A stretch of DNA of 64,000 nt from Sphingomonas_R arantia. Its GTDB lineage: Bacteria; Pseudomonadota; Alphaproteobacteria; Sphingomonadales; Sphingomonadaceae. A model generated the notes under the pieces. It did no database searches, was not told the DNA's origin, and was given only the letters and a program-made list of their open reading frames with translations. The stretch is taken from contig NZ_JBHUGS010000001.1 in the NCBI RefSeq assembly GCF_042682045.1, forward strand, positions 868,001 through 932,000, in the 5' to 3' direction. Position numbers and translations under genes: made by a program. Position 1 is the stretch's first letter; each line of letters begins with the position of its first letter. Shown piece after piece: positions 49,594 to 57,765 of this stretch.

Positions 49594-50193
49594 ATGGCGA
49601 AGGTCCTGGTACTCTATTATTCGGCCTATGGTCATGTCGAGACGATGGCGGAGGCGATCGCCGAGGGCGCGCGCGCCGCGGGTGCGACCGCCGACGTGAA
49701 GCGCGTGCCGGAGCTGGTGCCCGAAGAGGTGGCGCGCAACAGCCACTACAAGCTGGACCAGGCCGCACCGATCGCGACCGTGGACGAGCTGGTGAACTAT
49801 GACGCGATCGTCGTCGGTGTGGGTACGCGTTACGGCCGGATGGCGTCGCAGATGTCGAACTTCTGGGACCAGACCGGCGGCCTGTGGGCGACCGGCGCGC
49901 TGAACGGCAAGGTGGGCGCGGCGTTCACCTCCACCGCCAGCCAGCATGGCGGGCAGGAGACGACGCTGTTCTCGATCATCACCAACCTGATGCACATGGG
50001 GATGACGATCGTCGGGCTGGACTATGGGTTCCAGGGTCAGATGGGTCACGAGAAGGTCGTCGGCGGCGCGCCTTATGGTGCGACCACGATCGCGGGCGGC
50101 GACGGCAGCCGCGCGGTGGGGCCGGAGGAGCTGGACGGCGCGCGTTATCTGGGCAAGCGCGTCGCGGAGACTGCGGCGAAGCTGCACGGGTGA
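49594..50193 (+). CDS. wrbA: NAD(P)H:quinone oxidoreductase (WrbA type IV)
   Basis: A 199-residue flavodoxin-fold FMN enzyme that reduces quinones by two electrons to limit oxidative stress. Motifs are VLYYSAYGHVETMAEAI (phosphate-binding loop), GVGTRYGRMASQMSNFWDQTG and TSTASQHGGQETTL, with GGDGSRAVGPEELDGARYLG at the C-terminus, all typical of WrbA. AAGGA lies upstream of the ATG at 49594; the in-frame start at 49519 would add an unlikely leader. Confidence 0.96.
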   Translation: MAKVLVLYYSAYGHVETMAEAIAEGARAAGATADVKRVPELVPEEVARNSHYKLDQAAPIATVDELVNYDAIVVGVGTRYGRMASQMSNFWDQTGGLWATGALNGKVGAAFTSTASQHGGQETTLFSIITNLMHMGMTIVGLDYGFQGQMGHEKVVGGAPYGATTIAGGDGSRAVGPEELDGARYLGKRVAETAAKLHG

Positions 50194-50241
50194 GGTTCGG
50201 GGCGGGGGGCTTTAGGGCTCCCGCTCAATACTGACCTGCCG

Positions 50242-50326
50242 CGTCATCCCGGCGGAGGCCGGGATCTCTCTTGGGCTTGGCGTGTGCGCTTCACCTGAGG
50301 GAGATCCCGGCTTTCGCCGGGATGAC
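50242..50326. repeat. REPIN-like inverted pair of CGTCATCCCGG elements
   Basis: Two REP-like units in opposite orientation: GTCATCCCGGCGGAGGCCGG followed by GATCTC (50243-50268), and GAGATC followed by CCGGCTTTCGCCGGGATGAC (50301-50326). A 32-bp spacer separates them. Related half units occur at 54992-55021. It lies between wrbA and the pseudouridine synthase gene. Confidence 0.8.
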
Positions 50327-50425
50327 TATTTGGGGGCGGGCGTGCTGGCCCGTCGCAAGGGGTTCCGTTTATCCCCGTCACCCGCTCTGGTTGCACCGCA
50401 AGCGGAACGCGACCATAGGCGCGGC

Positions 50426-51121
50426 ATGTTATCCGACAATGTCCTGTTCATCGACGCCGAGGCGATCGTGGTCGACAAGCCGTCCGGCCTGCCGGTCGAC
50501 GAGCCGCGCGACGGGGTGACTTCGGTCGCCAACCATCTCGAAAGCCTGCGGTTCACGTTCCTGCGCTGGCCGACGATCGTCCACCGGCTGGACCGCGACA
50601 CGTCGGGTTGCCTGCTTCTCGCCCGCACGCCGCGGGCGCACAAGCAGTTCCAGCAGGCTTTCGAGGCCGGGTCGGTCGAGAAGCGCTATCTGGCGGTGGT
50701 CGAGGGCGTGACCGAGACGGAGGCGGGCGAGATCTCGCTGCCGCTGGCCAAGGTTTCGACCGCGGAGGCCGGCTGGCGGATGGTCGTCGACGAGCGGCGC
50801 GGCAAGGGCAAGGCGGCGGTGACCCAGTGGCAGCGGATCGCAGTGCGTGACGGCCGGTCGCTGATCCTGTTCACGCCGAAGACCGGGCGGACGCACCAGT
50901 TGCGCGTCCATGCCGCGACGGGGCTTGGCCTGCCGATCGTCGGCGATCCGGTGTACGGCAAGCATGGCCAGCACGGGCCGCGGATGATGTTGCACGCCTG
51001 GACGATCAAGGTGCCGCGCGCCGGCAAGCCGCCCGTGTCCGCGGTGTCGCCATTGCCCGCCGCATTCGCCGGGTGGGAAGCGCCCGCGCTGGACGACATG
51101 GCCGGGCCGGACGCCGCCTGA
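50426..51121 (+). CDS. RluA family pseudouridine synthase
   Basis: A 231-residue RNA-modifying enzyme. The catalytic Asp lies in IVHRLDRDTSGCLLLAR (about residue 56), with VVDKPSGLPV, KRYLAVVEG and TGRTHQLRVH, all RluA/RsuA-superfamily signatures. No S4 domain is present, which fits the short RluA-like group acting on 23S rRNA or tRNA (RluA or TruC-like). Exact target site unknown. I chose the ATG at 50426 because LSDNVLFIDAEAIVVDKPSG is the expected start; the frame is open through the REPIN to 50282, which is not coding. Confidence 0.92.
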   Translation: MLSDNVLFIDAEAIVVDKPSGLPVDEPRDGVTSVANHLESLRFTFLRWPTIVHRLDRDTSGCLLLARTPRAHKQFQQAFEAGSVEKRYLAVVEGVTETEAGEISLPLAKVSTAEAGWRMVVDERRGKGKAAVTQWQRIAVRDGRSLILFTPKTGRTHQLRVHAATGLGLPIVGDPVYGKHGQHGPRMMLHAWTIKVPRAGKPPVSAVSPLPAAFAGWEAPALDDMAGPDAA

Positions 51122-51161
51122 GCGTATAGCGTCGGGCCTCCAACCGGGATATCGCAGCGCG

Positions 51162-51587
51162 ATGGTCGCCGTTCCCATCACCCGCATGATCGCGATCGAC
51201 AGCGACGAGATGGTGGAGTCGTTCACCCGATCGTCCGGGCCGGGCGGGCAGCATGTCAACACGACCGACAGCGCGGTGCTGCTGCGGTTCGACATCGCCA
51301 ATTCGCCGAACCTGCCGGACGTGGTGAAGCACCGGCTGGCGGCGCTGGCCGGATCGCGCATGACGCGCGAGGGCGTGCTGGTGCTGCGCAGCGAGGGATC
51401 GCGGTCGCAACTGCTCAACCGGCAGGAGGTGCGCGACCGGCTCGTCGCGATGATCAAGGAAGCGACCATCATCCCGAAGAAGCGCCGGCCGACCAAACCG
51501 ACGAAGGGGTCGCAAACGCGGCGGATGGAGGGCAAGGCGATCCGTGGTGCTGTGAAGCGCGACCGCGGGCGGCCGAGCCACGACTGA
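51162..51587 (+). CDS. arfB: Peptidyl-tRNA hydrolase ArfB (ribosome rescue)
   Basis: A 141-residue class-I release-factor-like hydrolase. SSGPGGQHVNTT holds the catalytic GGQ (about residues 27-29), and the C-terminal tail (KKRRPTKPTKGSQTRRMEGK) is strongly basic, as needed to enter the empty mRNA channel. It frees peptides from ribosomes stalled on broken mRNA. It is 40 bp after the pseudouridine synthase gene, on the same strand. Confidence 0.95.
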   Translation: MVAVPITRMIAIDSDEMVESFTRSSGPGGQHVNTTDSAVLLRFDIANSPNLPDVVKHRLAALAGSRMTREGVLVLRSEGSRSQLLNRQEVRDRLVAMIKEATIIPKKRRPTKPTKGSQTRRMEGKAIRGAVKRDRGRPSHD

Positions 51588-51608
51588 CGGGCAGGAAGGA
51601 AGACGCGG

Positions 51609-52106
51609 ATGTTCACGTTCGATATCGCCGGCCGCGGGGACAGCGCGGCGCTGTACCGCGACCTGGGGGCCGCGCTCGACGCGCTGACCGCGGACGAGCC
51701 GGATGCGATCGCCAACATGGCGAATGCGGCGGCGTTGCTGTGGGAATATCTGCCCGACCTGAACTGGGCGGGGTTCTACCGCGTCGACGGTGCGCGGCCG
51801 GACGAGCTGGTGCTGGGGCCGTTCCAGGGGAAGGCGGCGTGCATCCGCATCCCGTTCGGCAAGGGCGTGTGCGGCGCGGCCGCCGCGACCGGCAAGACGC
51901 AGCGGGTGGACGATGTCCATGCCTTTCCGGGGCATATCGCGTGCGATACGGCGTCGGCGGCAGAGCTGGTCGTGCCGATCATGGTCGACGGGCGGCTGAT
52001 CGCCGTGCTGGACCTGGACAGTCCGCGCGCCGGCCGGTTCGACGCGGCGGACCAGGCGGGGTGCGAAGCGCTGATGGCGATGCTGGGGCCGCGGATCGCG
52101 GGCTGA
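51609..52106 (+). CDS. msrC: Free methionine-(R)-sulfoxide reductase
   Basis: A 165-residue single GAF-domain enzyme that reduces free methionine-R-sulfoxide. The three conserved cysteines appear in KAACIRIPFGKGVCGAAAATG and HIACDTASAAELVVPI. NWAGFYRVDG and LGPFQGK are also family marks. AGGAAGG lies upstream. It follows arfB by 21 bp and is probably co-transcribed. Confidence 0.94.
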   Translation: MFTFDIAGRGDSAALYRDLGAALDALTADEPDAIANMANAAALLWEYLPDLNWAGFYRVDGARPDELVLGPFQGKAACIRIPFGKGVCGAAAATGKTQRVDDVHAFPGHIACDTASAAELVVPIMVDGRLIAVLDLDSPRAGRFDAADQAGCEALMAMLGPRIAG

Positions 52107-52224
52107 GCCTGCCCCGATTCGGGACGCGGCGGGGCATGGTTGTCGGGCTCCCCGGCTGGTACGCAACCTGGAACGTTGCGCGTCCGTTTCCTTTGGATCG
52201 GACGGCAGGACAGGGAGTGCGGCC

Positions 52225-52920
52225 ATGGCGGACATTGTGAGATCGGATCGGGTGCGCCGCGGGGCGGCTTGTGCGGTCGTGCTGGCGGCAGCGCTCGGAC
52301 TTTCGGGGCCGTCCCTTGCGCAGACGCCGACGGGCGGCGGCTGGAACGGCGAAGGTTGGTCGAGTTCGCCCTGGAAGGGACCTGCCGGCGGCGACACGGG
52401 CGTGCCCCAGGCGGCGCAGGTCGGTAACCCGGCGGCGGCGGCGTTCACGGGCTCCTATGTCCGGCTCGAACGTGGCGGGACGATGCCCGCGCGGTTCGCG
52501 GCACCGGTGTTCCGCGTGCGCGACGGTGAGCGTTGGGGTTTGAGTGCGCCGGGCACGGGACAGAACTGGGTTCGTTATTATAGCGATGCGGTGCTGGTCG
52601 GGGCGGACGGGCGGATCGCCGATGTGCGCTACGGCGTCGACTGGAACCGGCCGGGCGTGGTGTCCGGTGCGACGGCTGCGGTGCCGACGCGGCCGCGCGG
52701 GACCGTGCTGGAGCGGGCCTATGACGACGGGTATCGGAAGGGCTTTGCCGAGGGACGTGGCGTGAGCGGCGACGGGGTAACGGTGCAGGCGAACCGGAGC
52801 GGCTATGCGCCCGGGACCGTGGTGACCACGACGGCGCCGGGTGTGCGGACCACCGTTACGACCGTGACCGAGGAGATCGTGCCGGCGCGACGTGTTTCGG
52901 GGACTCGTCGGCGGCGCTGA
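52225..52920 (+). CDS. RcnB-like periplasmic protein
   Basis: A 231-residue exported protein (signal peptide near RGAACAVVLAAALGLSGPSLAQ). The middle part carries an RcnB-type unit: WGLSAPGTGQNWVRYYSDAV followed by LVGADGRIADVRYGVDW. RcnB of E. coli helps set nickel and cobalt export, but most alphaproteobacterial homologues are uncharacterised. The C-terminus is Thr/Arg-rich. No metal transport genes are near, so a metal role here is only a family inference. Confidence 0.8.
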   Translation: MADIVRSDRVRRGAACAVVLAAALGLSGPSLAQTPTGGGWNGEGWSSSPWKGPAGGDTGVPQAAQVGNPAAAAFTGSYVRLERGGTMPARFAAPVFRVRDGERWGLSAPGTGQNWVRYYSDAVLVGADGRIADVRYGVDWNRPGVVSGATAAVPTRPRGTVLERAYDDGYRKGFAEGRGVSGDGVTVQANRSGYAPGTVVTTTAPGVRTTVTTVTEEIVPARRVSGTRRRR

Positions 52921-52995
52921 GATTTTCCGGCCGCCGAAGGGACCGGACCGGATCCGCGCCCCTCGGTTGCACTCGGCAGGGACGGTTTGGGGACG

Positions 52996-53451
52996 CTAGC
53001 TCAGCACGTCGATCGCGGAGTCGTCGAGCGAGCCGGGGACGATCATCAGCGGGCAGCTGAGCGTGCCGGCGTCGGCGCCGGCGAAGTGGGTGACGAGCGC
53101 GCCGGGGCCGGGGCCGACCGCGGCGCCGAGCACGAGTGCGGCGATCGGCGGTTCGTGACGCAGCCGTTCGCGGACGCAGGCGACCGGTTCGCCCTGAACG
53201 ACCGTCACCGCGGGACGCAGGCCGGTTTCCTCGATCAGTTCGCCCGCGACCTGCGCGATCAGCGCGTCGATCCGGATGCGGGTTTCCTCCTCCATCGCGG
53301 ACTGGACGGCACCCCACTGCACGAAATCGGGCGGGGCGATGGGGGCGAGAATTTCGATGCCGCCACCGGTCTTGGCCGCGCGGCGGGCCGCAAAGCGCAG
53401 CGCGACGCGGGCCTCGGCACTTTCGTCGATCACCACAAGGTAGGTCCGCAT
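52996..53451 (-). CDS. Universal stress protein (UspA family)
   Basis: A 151-residue protein with a UspA fold: TYLVVIDESAEARVALRFAA at the N-terminus and IAALVLGAAVGPGPGALVTH at about residues 107-126. The ATP-binding G-2X-G-9X-G motif is only partly kept, so nucleotide binding is doubtful. I chose the ATG at 53451 because AAGGA lies upstream. It diverges from pdhC, 142 bp away. Confidence 0.88.
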   Translation of the reverse strand: MRTYLVVIDESAEARVALRFAARRAAKTGGGIEILAPIAPPDFVQWGAVQSAMEEETRIRIDALIAQVAGELIEETGLRPAVTVVQGEPVACVRERLRHEPPIAALVLGAAVGPGPGALVTHFAGADAGTLSCPLMIVPGSLDDSAIDVLS

Positions 53452-53593
53452 CGGTAATTTTCCTTCGTCGTCACGGCAAATCGTGCGCGATCGGAGGCTG
53501 CTTCGCAAGGTCCGCGGGGAGGCTCGGGCCTTGACCGGTGCCCCCCCGATGGCGGATGGACGGGGCCACAGTCTGCCCCAAGAGGTTTTCCGC

Positions 53594-54976
53594 ATGCCCA
53601 TCGAGCTGAAAATGCCCGCACTGTCCCCCACGATGGAGGAGGGCACGCTGGCCAGATGGCTGGTGAAAGAGGGCGATACCGTCGCTTCGGGTGACCTGAT
53701 CGCCGAGATCGAGACCGACAAGGCGACGATGGAATTCGAAGCCGTCGACGAAGGCGTGATCGTGAAGCTGCTGGTGGCCGAGGGCGCCGACGGCGTGAAG
53801 GTCGGCACCGTGATCGCAATCATTGCCGAAGAGGGCGAGGACGCGTCCACCGCGGCTGCTTCAGCATCTGCGCCGGCTGCTGCGCCTGCGCCCGCCGCGT
53901 CGTCTGGCGGTGCCGAGCCGGTGGCCGCGGCGTCCGCGTCGTCCCCGCCGGTGGCCGAGAAGGGTTATGGCGCGAACCCGGAGACCGATACGCCGACCGC
54001 GACGAAGGAAGAGGTCGCCGCTGCGGCCCCCGCAGGCGCGGCACCGCAGCCGGCCGCTGGCGACCGGATCAAGGCAAGCCCGTTGGCGCGTCGCCTGGCG
54101 GAAAGCTCGGGCGTTGACCTCGCGTCGTTGACCGGGTCGGGGCCGAAGGGTCGGATCGTGAAGGCGGATGTCGAGGCCGGGCCCAAGGCCAAGCCAGCTG
54201 CTGCTACGACACCGGCCGCGAAGCCGGTCGAGGCGAAGGCTGCGGCGCCCGTGGCGGCTGCTGCCCCCGCGGCGGCTCCGGCGGGTGTGCCGTCCGAGAC
54301 GATCAAGCTGTCCAACATGCGCAAGACGATTGCGCGGCGACTGGCCGAGTCGAAGCAGACCGTGCCGCATTTCTACCTGACGGTGGATTGCAACCTCGAC
54401 GCGCTGCTGAAGCTGCGCGGCGAATTGAATGCCGGGCTGGAGAGTCGCGGGATCAAGCTGTCGGTCAACGACCTGCTGATCAAGGCGCTGGGCGTGGCGC
54501 TGGTCGAGGTGCCGGACGCGAACGTGCAGTTTGCCGGCGATACGCTGATCAAGTTCGGGCGCGCGGACGTGTCGATGGCGGTCGCGATCCCGGGCGGGCT
54601 CATCACGCCGGTGATCACCGACGTGGCGAACAAGCCGCTGTCGAAGATCGCGAGCGAGGCCAAGGACATGGCGGCACGCGCGCGTGACGGGAAGCTGGCC
54701 CCGGAGGAGTATCAGGGCGGCACCGCGTCGATCTCCAACCTGGGCATGTTCGGGATCAAGCAGTTCGATGCGGTGATCAACCCGCCGCAGGCGATGATCC
54801 TGGCGGTCGGTGCGGGCGAGCCGCGCCCGTATGTGGTCGGCAAGGAACTGGCGATCGCCACCGTGATGACCGCGACGGGCAGCTTCGATCACCGTGCGAT
54901 CGACGGCGCGGTGGGCGCGCAGCTGATGGCGGCGTTCAAGCGGCTGGTCGAGAAGCCGCTGGGGATGCTGGCCTGA
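53594..54976 (+). CDS. pdhC: Pyruvate dehydrogenase complex E2 (dihydrolipoamide acetyltransferase)
   Basis: A 460-residue E2 core subunit. It has one N-terminal lipoyl domain with the lipoylated Lys in EIETDKATMEFEAV (K43), an Ala/Pro-rich linker, a peripheral E3/E1-binding domain (ASPLARRLAESSGVDLASL), a second linker and the catalytic acyltransferase domain ending with SFDHRAIDGAVGAQ (His and Asp of the active site). The start MPALSPTMEEGTLARWL marks pyruvate rather than oxoglutarate E2. AGAGG lies upstream of the ATG at 53594. E1 genes are not adjacent, so pdhC stands apart here. Confidence 0.95.
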   Translation: MPIELKMPALSPTMEEGTLARWLVKEGDTVASGDLIAEIETDKATMEFEAVDEGVIVKLLVAEGADGVKVGTVIAIIAEEGEDASTAAASASAPAAAPAPAASSGGAEPVAAASASSPPVAEKGYGANPETDTPTATKEEVAAAAPAGAAPQPAAGDRIKASPLARRLAESSGVDLASLTGSGPKGRIVKADVEAGPKAKPAAATTPAAKPVEAKAAAPVAAAAPAAAPAGVPSETIKLSNMRKTIARRLAESKQTVPHFYLTVDCNLDALLKLRGELNAGLESRGIKLSVNDLLIKALGVALVEVPDANVQFAGDTLIKFGRADVSMAVAIPGGLITPVITDVANKPLSKIASEAKDMAARARDGKLAPEEYQGGTASISNLGMFGIKQFDAVINPPQAMILAVGAGEPRPYVVGKELAIATVMTATGSFDHRAIDGAVGAQLMAAFKRLVEKPLGMLA

Positions 54977-54991
54977 GATTCGGCTTCCTCT

Positions 54992-55021
54992 CCGTCATCC
55001 CGGCGTGCGTCGGGATGACGG
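54992..55021 (+). terminator. CCGTCATCCCG hairpin after pdhC
   Basis: Perfect 11-bp arms CCGTCATCCCG and CGGGATGACGG around an 8-base loop, 15 bp past the pdhC stop. The arms belong to the same CGTCATCCCGG REP family as 50242-50326, so it may be a repeat used as a terminator. Confidence 0.55.
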
Positions 55022-55170
55022 AGTGGTTGGGCAAGTGGCGTTCTCACGTCGAACCGGACCCTTGGGCGGACGCCCGATCCATATGGGCAAATTGCCGCAG
55101 TACGGCATTTCGTCTTTAACCGCGGCGTGTTCGTCGCTATCTGATGTCCAGACACAAGGACGCATGCCCG

Positions 55171-55956
55171 ATGGCCGAATTCGCGCTACCCACGAACAGC
55201 AAGATCCGATCGAAGGGGAAGGTGCATAAAGCCGCACCCGACGCGACCGCGGTCAAACCGTTCAAGGTGTATCGGTACGATCCGGAAACGGGCGAAAATC
55301 CGCGTTACGACACGTTCGAGGTCGATACCGCGACGTGCGGCCCGATGGTGCTCGACGCGCTGATCAAGATGAAGAGCGAGCAGGACCCGACGCTGACGTT
55401 CCGGCGGTCGTGCCGCGAGGGAATTTGCGGGTCGTGCTCGATGAACATCGACGGCACCAATACGCTCGCCTGCACCAAGGCGATCGCCGACGTGAAGGGC
55501 GAGGTGAAGATCACCCCGTTGCCGCACATGGACGTGATCAAGGATCTGGTCCCCGACTTCACGCATTTCTACGCGCAGTACAGCTCGATCAAGCCGTGGC
55601 TGCAGACGGTGACGCCGCCGCCTTCGGGCAAGGAGCGGCTGCAGAGCCCGGAGGATCGCGCGAAGCTCGACGGTCTGTACGAGTGCATCCTGTGCGCATG
55701 TTGCTCGTCGTCCTGCCCGTCCTACTGGTGGAACAGCGACAAGTTCCTGGGGCCGGCGATCCTGTTGCAGGCCTATCGCTGGCTGGCCGACAGCCGCGAC
55801 GAGATGACCGGCGAGCGTCTCGACGAGTTGGAGGATCCGTTCCGGCTCTATCGCTGCCACACGATCATGAACTGCGCCAACGTGTGCCCGAAGGGGCTGA
55901 ACCCGGCCAAGGCGATCGCCGAGGTCAAGAAGATGGTCGTCGAGCGGCAGGTCTGA
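55171..55956 (+). CDS. sdhB: Succinate dehydrogenase iron-sulfur subunit
   Basis: A 261-residue SdhB carrying three clusters: SCREGICGSCSM with a later Cys for the [2Fe-2S], CILCACCSSSCPSYWW and CHTIMNCANVCPKGLNP for the [4Fe-4S] and [3Fe-4S]. It passes electrons from SdhA to the quinone. I prefer the ATG at 55171 with AAGGA upstream; the frame is open to 55144. sdhC, sdhD and sdhA are not directly upstream (pdhC is), so they may lie elsewhere. A thioesterase gene begins 3 bp after its stop. Confidence 0.96.
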   Translation: MAEFALPTNSKIRSKGKVHKAAPDATAVKPFKVYRYDPETGENPRYDTFEVDTATCGPMVLDALIKMKSEQDPTLTFRRSCREGICGSCSMNIDGTNTLACTKAIADVKGEVKITPLPHMDVIKDLVPDFTHFYAQYSSIKPWLQTVTPPPSGKERLQSPEDRAKLDGLYECILCACCSSSCPSYWWNSDKFLGPAILLQAYRWLADSRDEMTGERLDELEDPFRLYRCHTIMNCANVCPKGLNPAKAIAEVKKMVVERQV

Positions 55957-55958
55957 GC

Positions 55959-56459
55959 GTGACGATTACGACCGCCGGCGATGGGGCCGGCGAGGGCGGC
56001 GGGGCACAGGTCGAACGGCTTGTCCTCGCCGACGACGTCGATAGCGACGGGTTTCGGGTGTTTCTGCCGATCGCAGCCGGTCGTTTCCTCGATAGTTTCG
56101 GGACGATCCGGGTGCGCGTCGAGGGTCCGGTCGTGCGGTGCCGGGTCGAGACCGGGCGGGCGCAGTCCAATGTGTCCGACAATGTCCATGGCGGCTTCAT
56201 CCTGGCGTTCGTCGATCAGGTGATGTTTTGCGCGCTGCTGGCGCAGGAGCGGTTGCCGCGAGGCGGGGCCGTGACTTTGCAGGCGGGCATGAACTTCATC
56301 GGTGCGGCGAAGGCCGGGCTGCCGATCGACGCGGTGGTCGAGATCACCGGCGAGACCGGGCGGATGCTGTTCCTGCGCGGGTTGATCGAGCAGGACGGCG
56401 CGACGATCGGGTCGTTCGACGGGACGCTGCGCAAGGTCAAATGGGCGGGCGCGACATGA
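55959..56459 (+). CDS. PaaI-type hotdog thioesterase
   Basis: A 166-residue protein starting with GTG at 55959, directly after the sdhB stop. The hotdog-fold active region reads NVHGGFILAFVDQVM (about 81-95), with VTLQAGMNFIGAAKAG and FLRGLIEQDG following, as in PaaI/YbgC-like acyl-CoA thioesterases. The substrate is unknown. Its stop overlaps zapE by ATGA, giving an sdhB-thioesterase-zapE operon. Confidence 0.88.
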   Translation: MTITTAGDGAGEGGGAQVERLVLADDVDSDGFRVFLPIAAGRFLDSFGTIRVRVEGPVVRCRVETGRAQSNVSDNVHGGFILAFVDQVMFCALLAQERLPRGGAVTLQAGMNFIGAAKAGLPIDAVVEITGETGRMLFLRGLIEQDGATIGSFDGTLRKVKWAGAT

Positions 56460-57574
56460 GCCGGGTCGCTGCGCGTTACGCGGAGTTGTTGGCCGGGGGT
56501 GAACTCAAGCCCGATCCGGATCAGGCGGGGACGGTTCGCCGGCTGGATGCGTTGGCTGATACGCTGGAAGCGGCGGCCCCAAAGACCGGGCTGTTCGGGC
56601 GGTTGTTCGGGGGTAAGCCGCCGGTTGCGCCACGCGGGCTGTACATGTGGGGCGGTGTCGGGCGCGGCAAGTCGATGCTGATGGACCTGTTCTTCGACTG
56701 CGTCGACGTGACGCCGAAGCGCCGGGTCCACTTCCACGAGTTCATGCTCGACGTGCACGACCGGTTGCGGATCGAGCGGGCCGAGGAGAAGGGCGACCCG
56801 ATCGCGCCGGTCGTCGACGACCTGGTCGCGCAGGCGCGGCTGCTGTGTTTCGACGAGATGGTCGTCAACAACATGGCGGACGCCGCGATCCTGTCGCGGC
56901 TGTTCACCGGCCTGATCGAGCGCGGCGTGACGGTGGTCACGACATCGAACCGGCCGCCGAGCGACCTATACAAGGACGGGCTCAACCGCCAGCTGTTCCT
57001 GCCGTTCATCGCGCTGATCGAGGCGCGGCTGGACGTGCTGCCGCTCAACGGTGCGACCGATTACCGGCTGGAGCGGCTGGGCGGGTTCCCGACCTGGTAT
57101 GTGCCGAACGGTCCGGCGGCGACCGAGGCGCTGAGCCGCGCCTTCTTCCGGCTCACCGATTTTCCGGTCGAGGACCGTGCCAACGTGCCGTCCGAACAGA
57201 TTGCGGTGCCGGGCGGGCGGACGTTGCGTGTACCGAAATCGATCAAGGGCGTCGGGGTGTTCTCCTTCTCCAAGCTGTGCGGCGATGCGCGCGGGGTGGC
57301 GGATTATCTGGCGATCGCGCGGCGCTATCACACGGTCATCATCGTGGGGATTCCGGTGCTCGGGCCGGACAAGCGCAACGAGGCGGCGCGGTTCAAGCTG
57401 CTGATCGATGCGCTCTACGAGTTCCGCGTGAAGCTGCTCGCCGCGGCGGATGCGGCCCCGGTGGAACTGTATCCGGCGGGGGACGGGGCGTTCGAGTTCG
57501 AGCGGACCGTGTCGCGGCTGATGGAGATGCAGTCCGCCGAGTATCTGGCCGCGGGGCATGGCGCCACCGAGTAG
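56456..57574 (+). CDS. zapE: Cell division ATPase ZapE (AFG1-like)
   Basis: A 372-residue P-loop ATPase of the AFG1/ZapE family, linked to Z-ring function under stress and, in mitochondria, to respiratory complex quality control. Walker A is MWGGVGRGKSMLMDLFF (about residue 67) and Walker B is LLCFDEMVVNNMADAAIL. Other marks are HFHEFMLDVHDRL, TTSNRPPSDLYKDGLNRQLFLPFI and FSFSKLCGDARG. Walker B has DEM where DEF is common. ATGA overlap with the thioesterase; position after sdhB is typical of this order. Confidence 0.94.
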   Translation: MSRVAARYAELLAGGELKPDPDQAGTVRRLDALADTLEAAAPKTGLFGRLFGGKPPVAPRGLYMWGGVGRGKSMLMDLFFDCVDVTPKRRVHFHEFMLDVHDRLRIERAEEKGDPIAPVVDDLVAQARLLCFDEMVVNNMADAAILSRLFTGLIERGVTVVTTSNRPPSDLYKDGLNRQLFLPFIALIEARLDVLPLNGATDYRLERLGGFPTWYVPNGPAATEALSRAFFRLTDFPVEDRANVPSEQIAVPGGRTLRVPKSIKGVGVFSFSKLCGDARGVADYLAIARRYHTVIIVGIPVLGPDKRNEAARFKLLIDALYEFRVKLLAAADAAPVELYPAGDGAFEFERTVSRLMEMQSAEYLAAGHGATE

Positions 57575-57765
57575 AGCGTCCGTCACGAGGCGGTCGAAGG
57601 CGCGTATAGTTCTGTTACAGACCATGTCCGGGGCGCTTTTCTGAACGTCCACGGTTGCCCCGATGCTGCCATGCAGCTAAGCGACGCGGCGACGATTGGT
57701 GGCCGCGGCCTTGGGGCATGCGACTCCCGCTATCGGAATCTTGGACGGTCGAGGACATTCTCCAC

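Noticed and set aside
50271..50519. Short frames reading through the REPIN before the pseudouridine synthase gene
   Set aside because: The sequence is a palindromic repeat, and the protein family start is at 50426.
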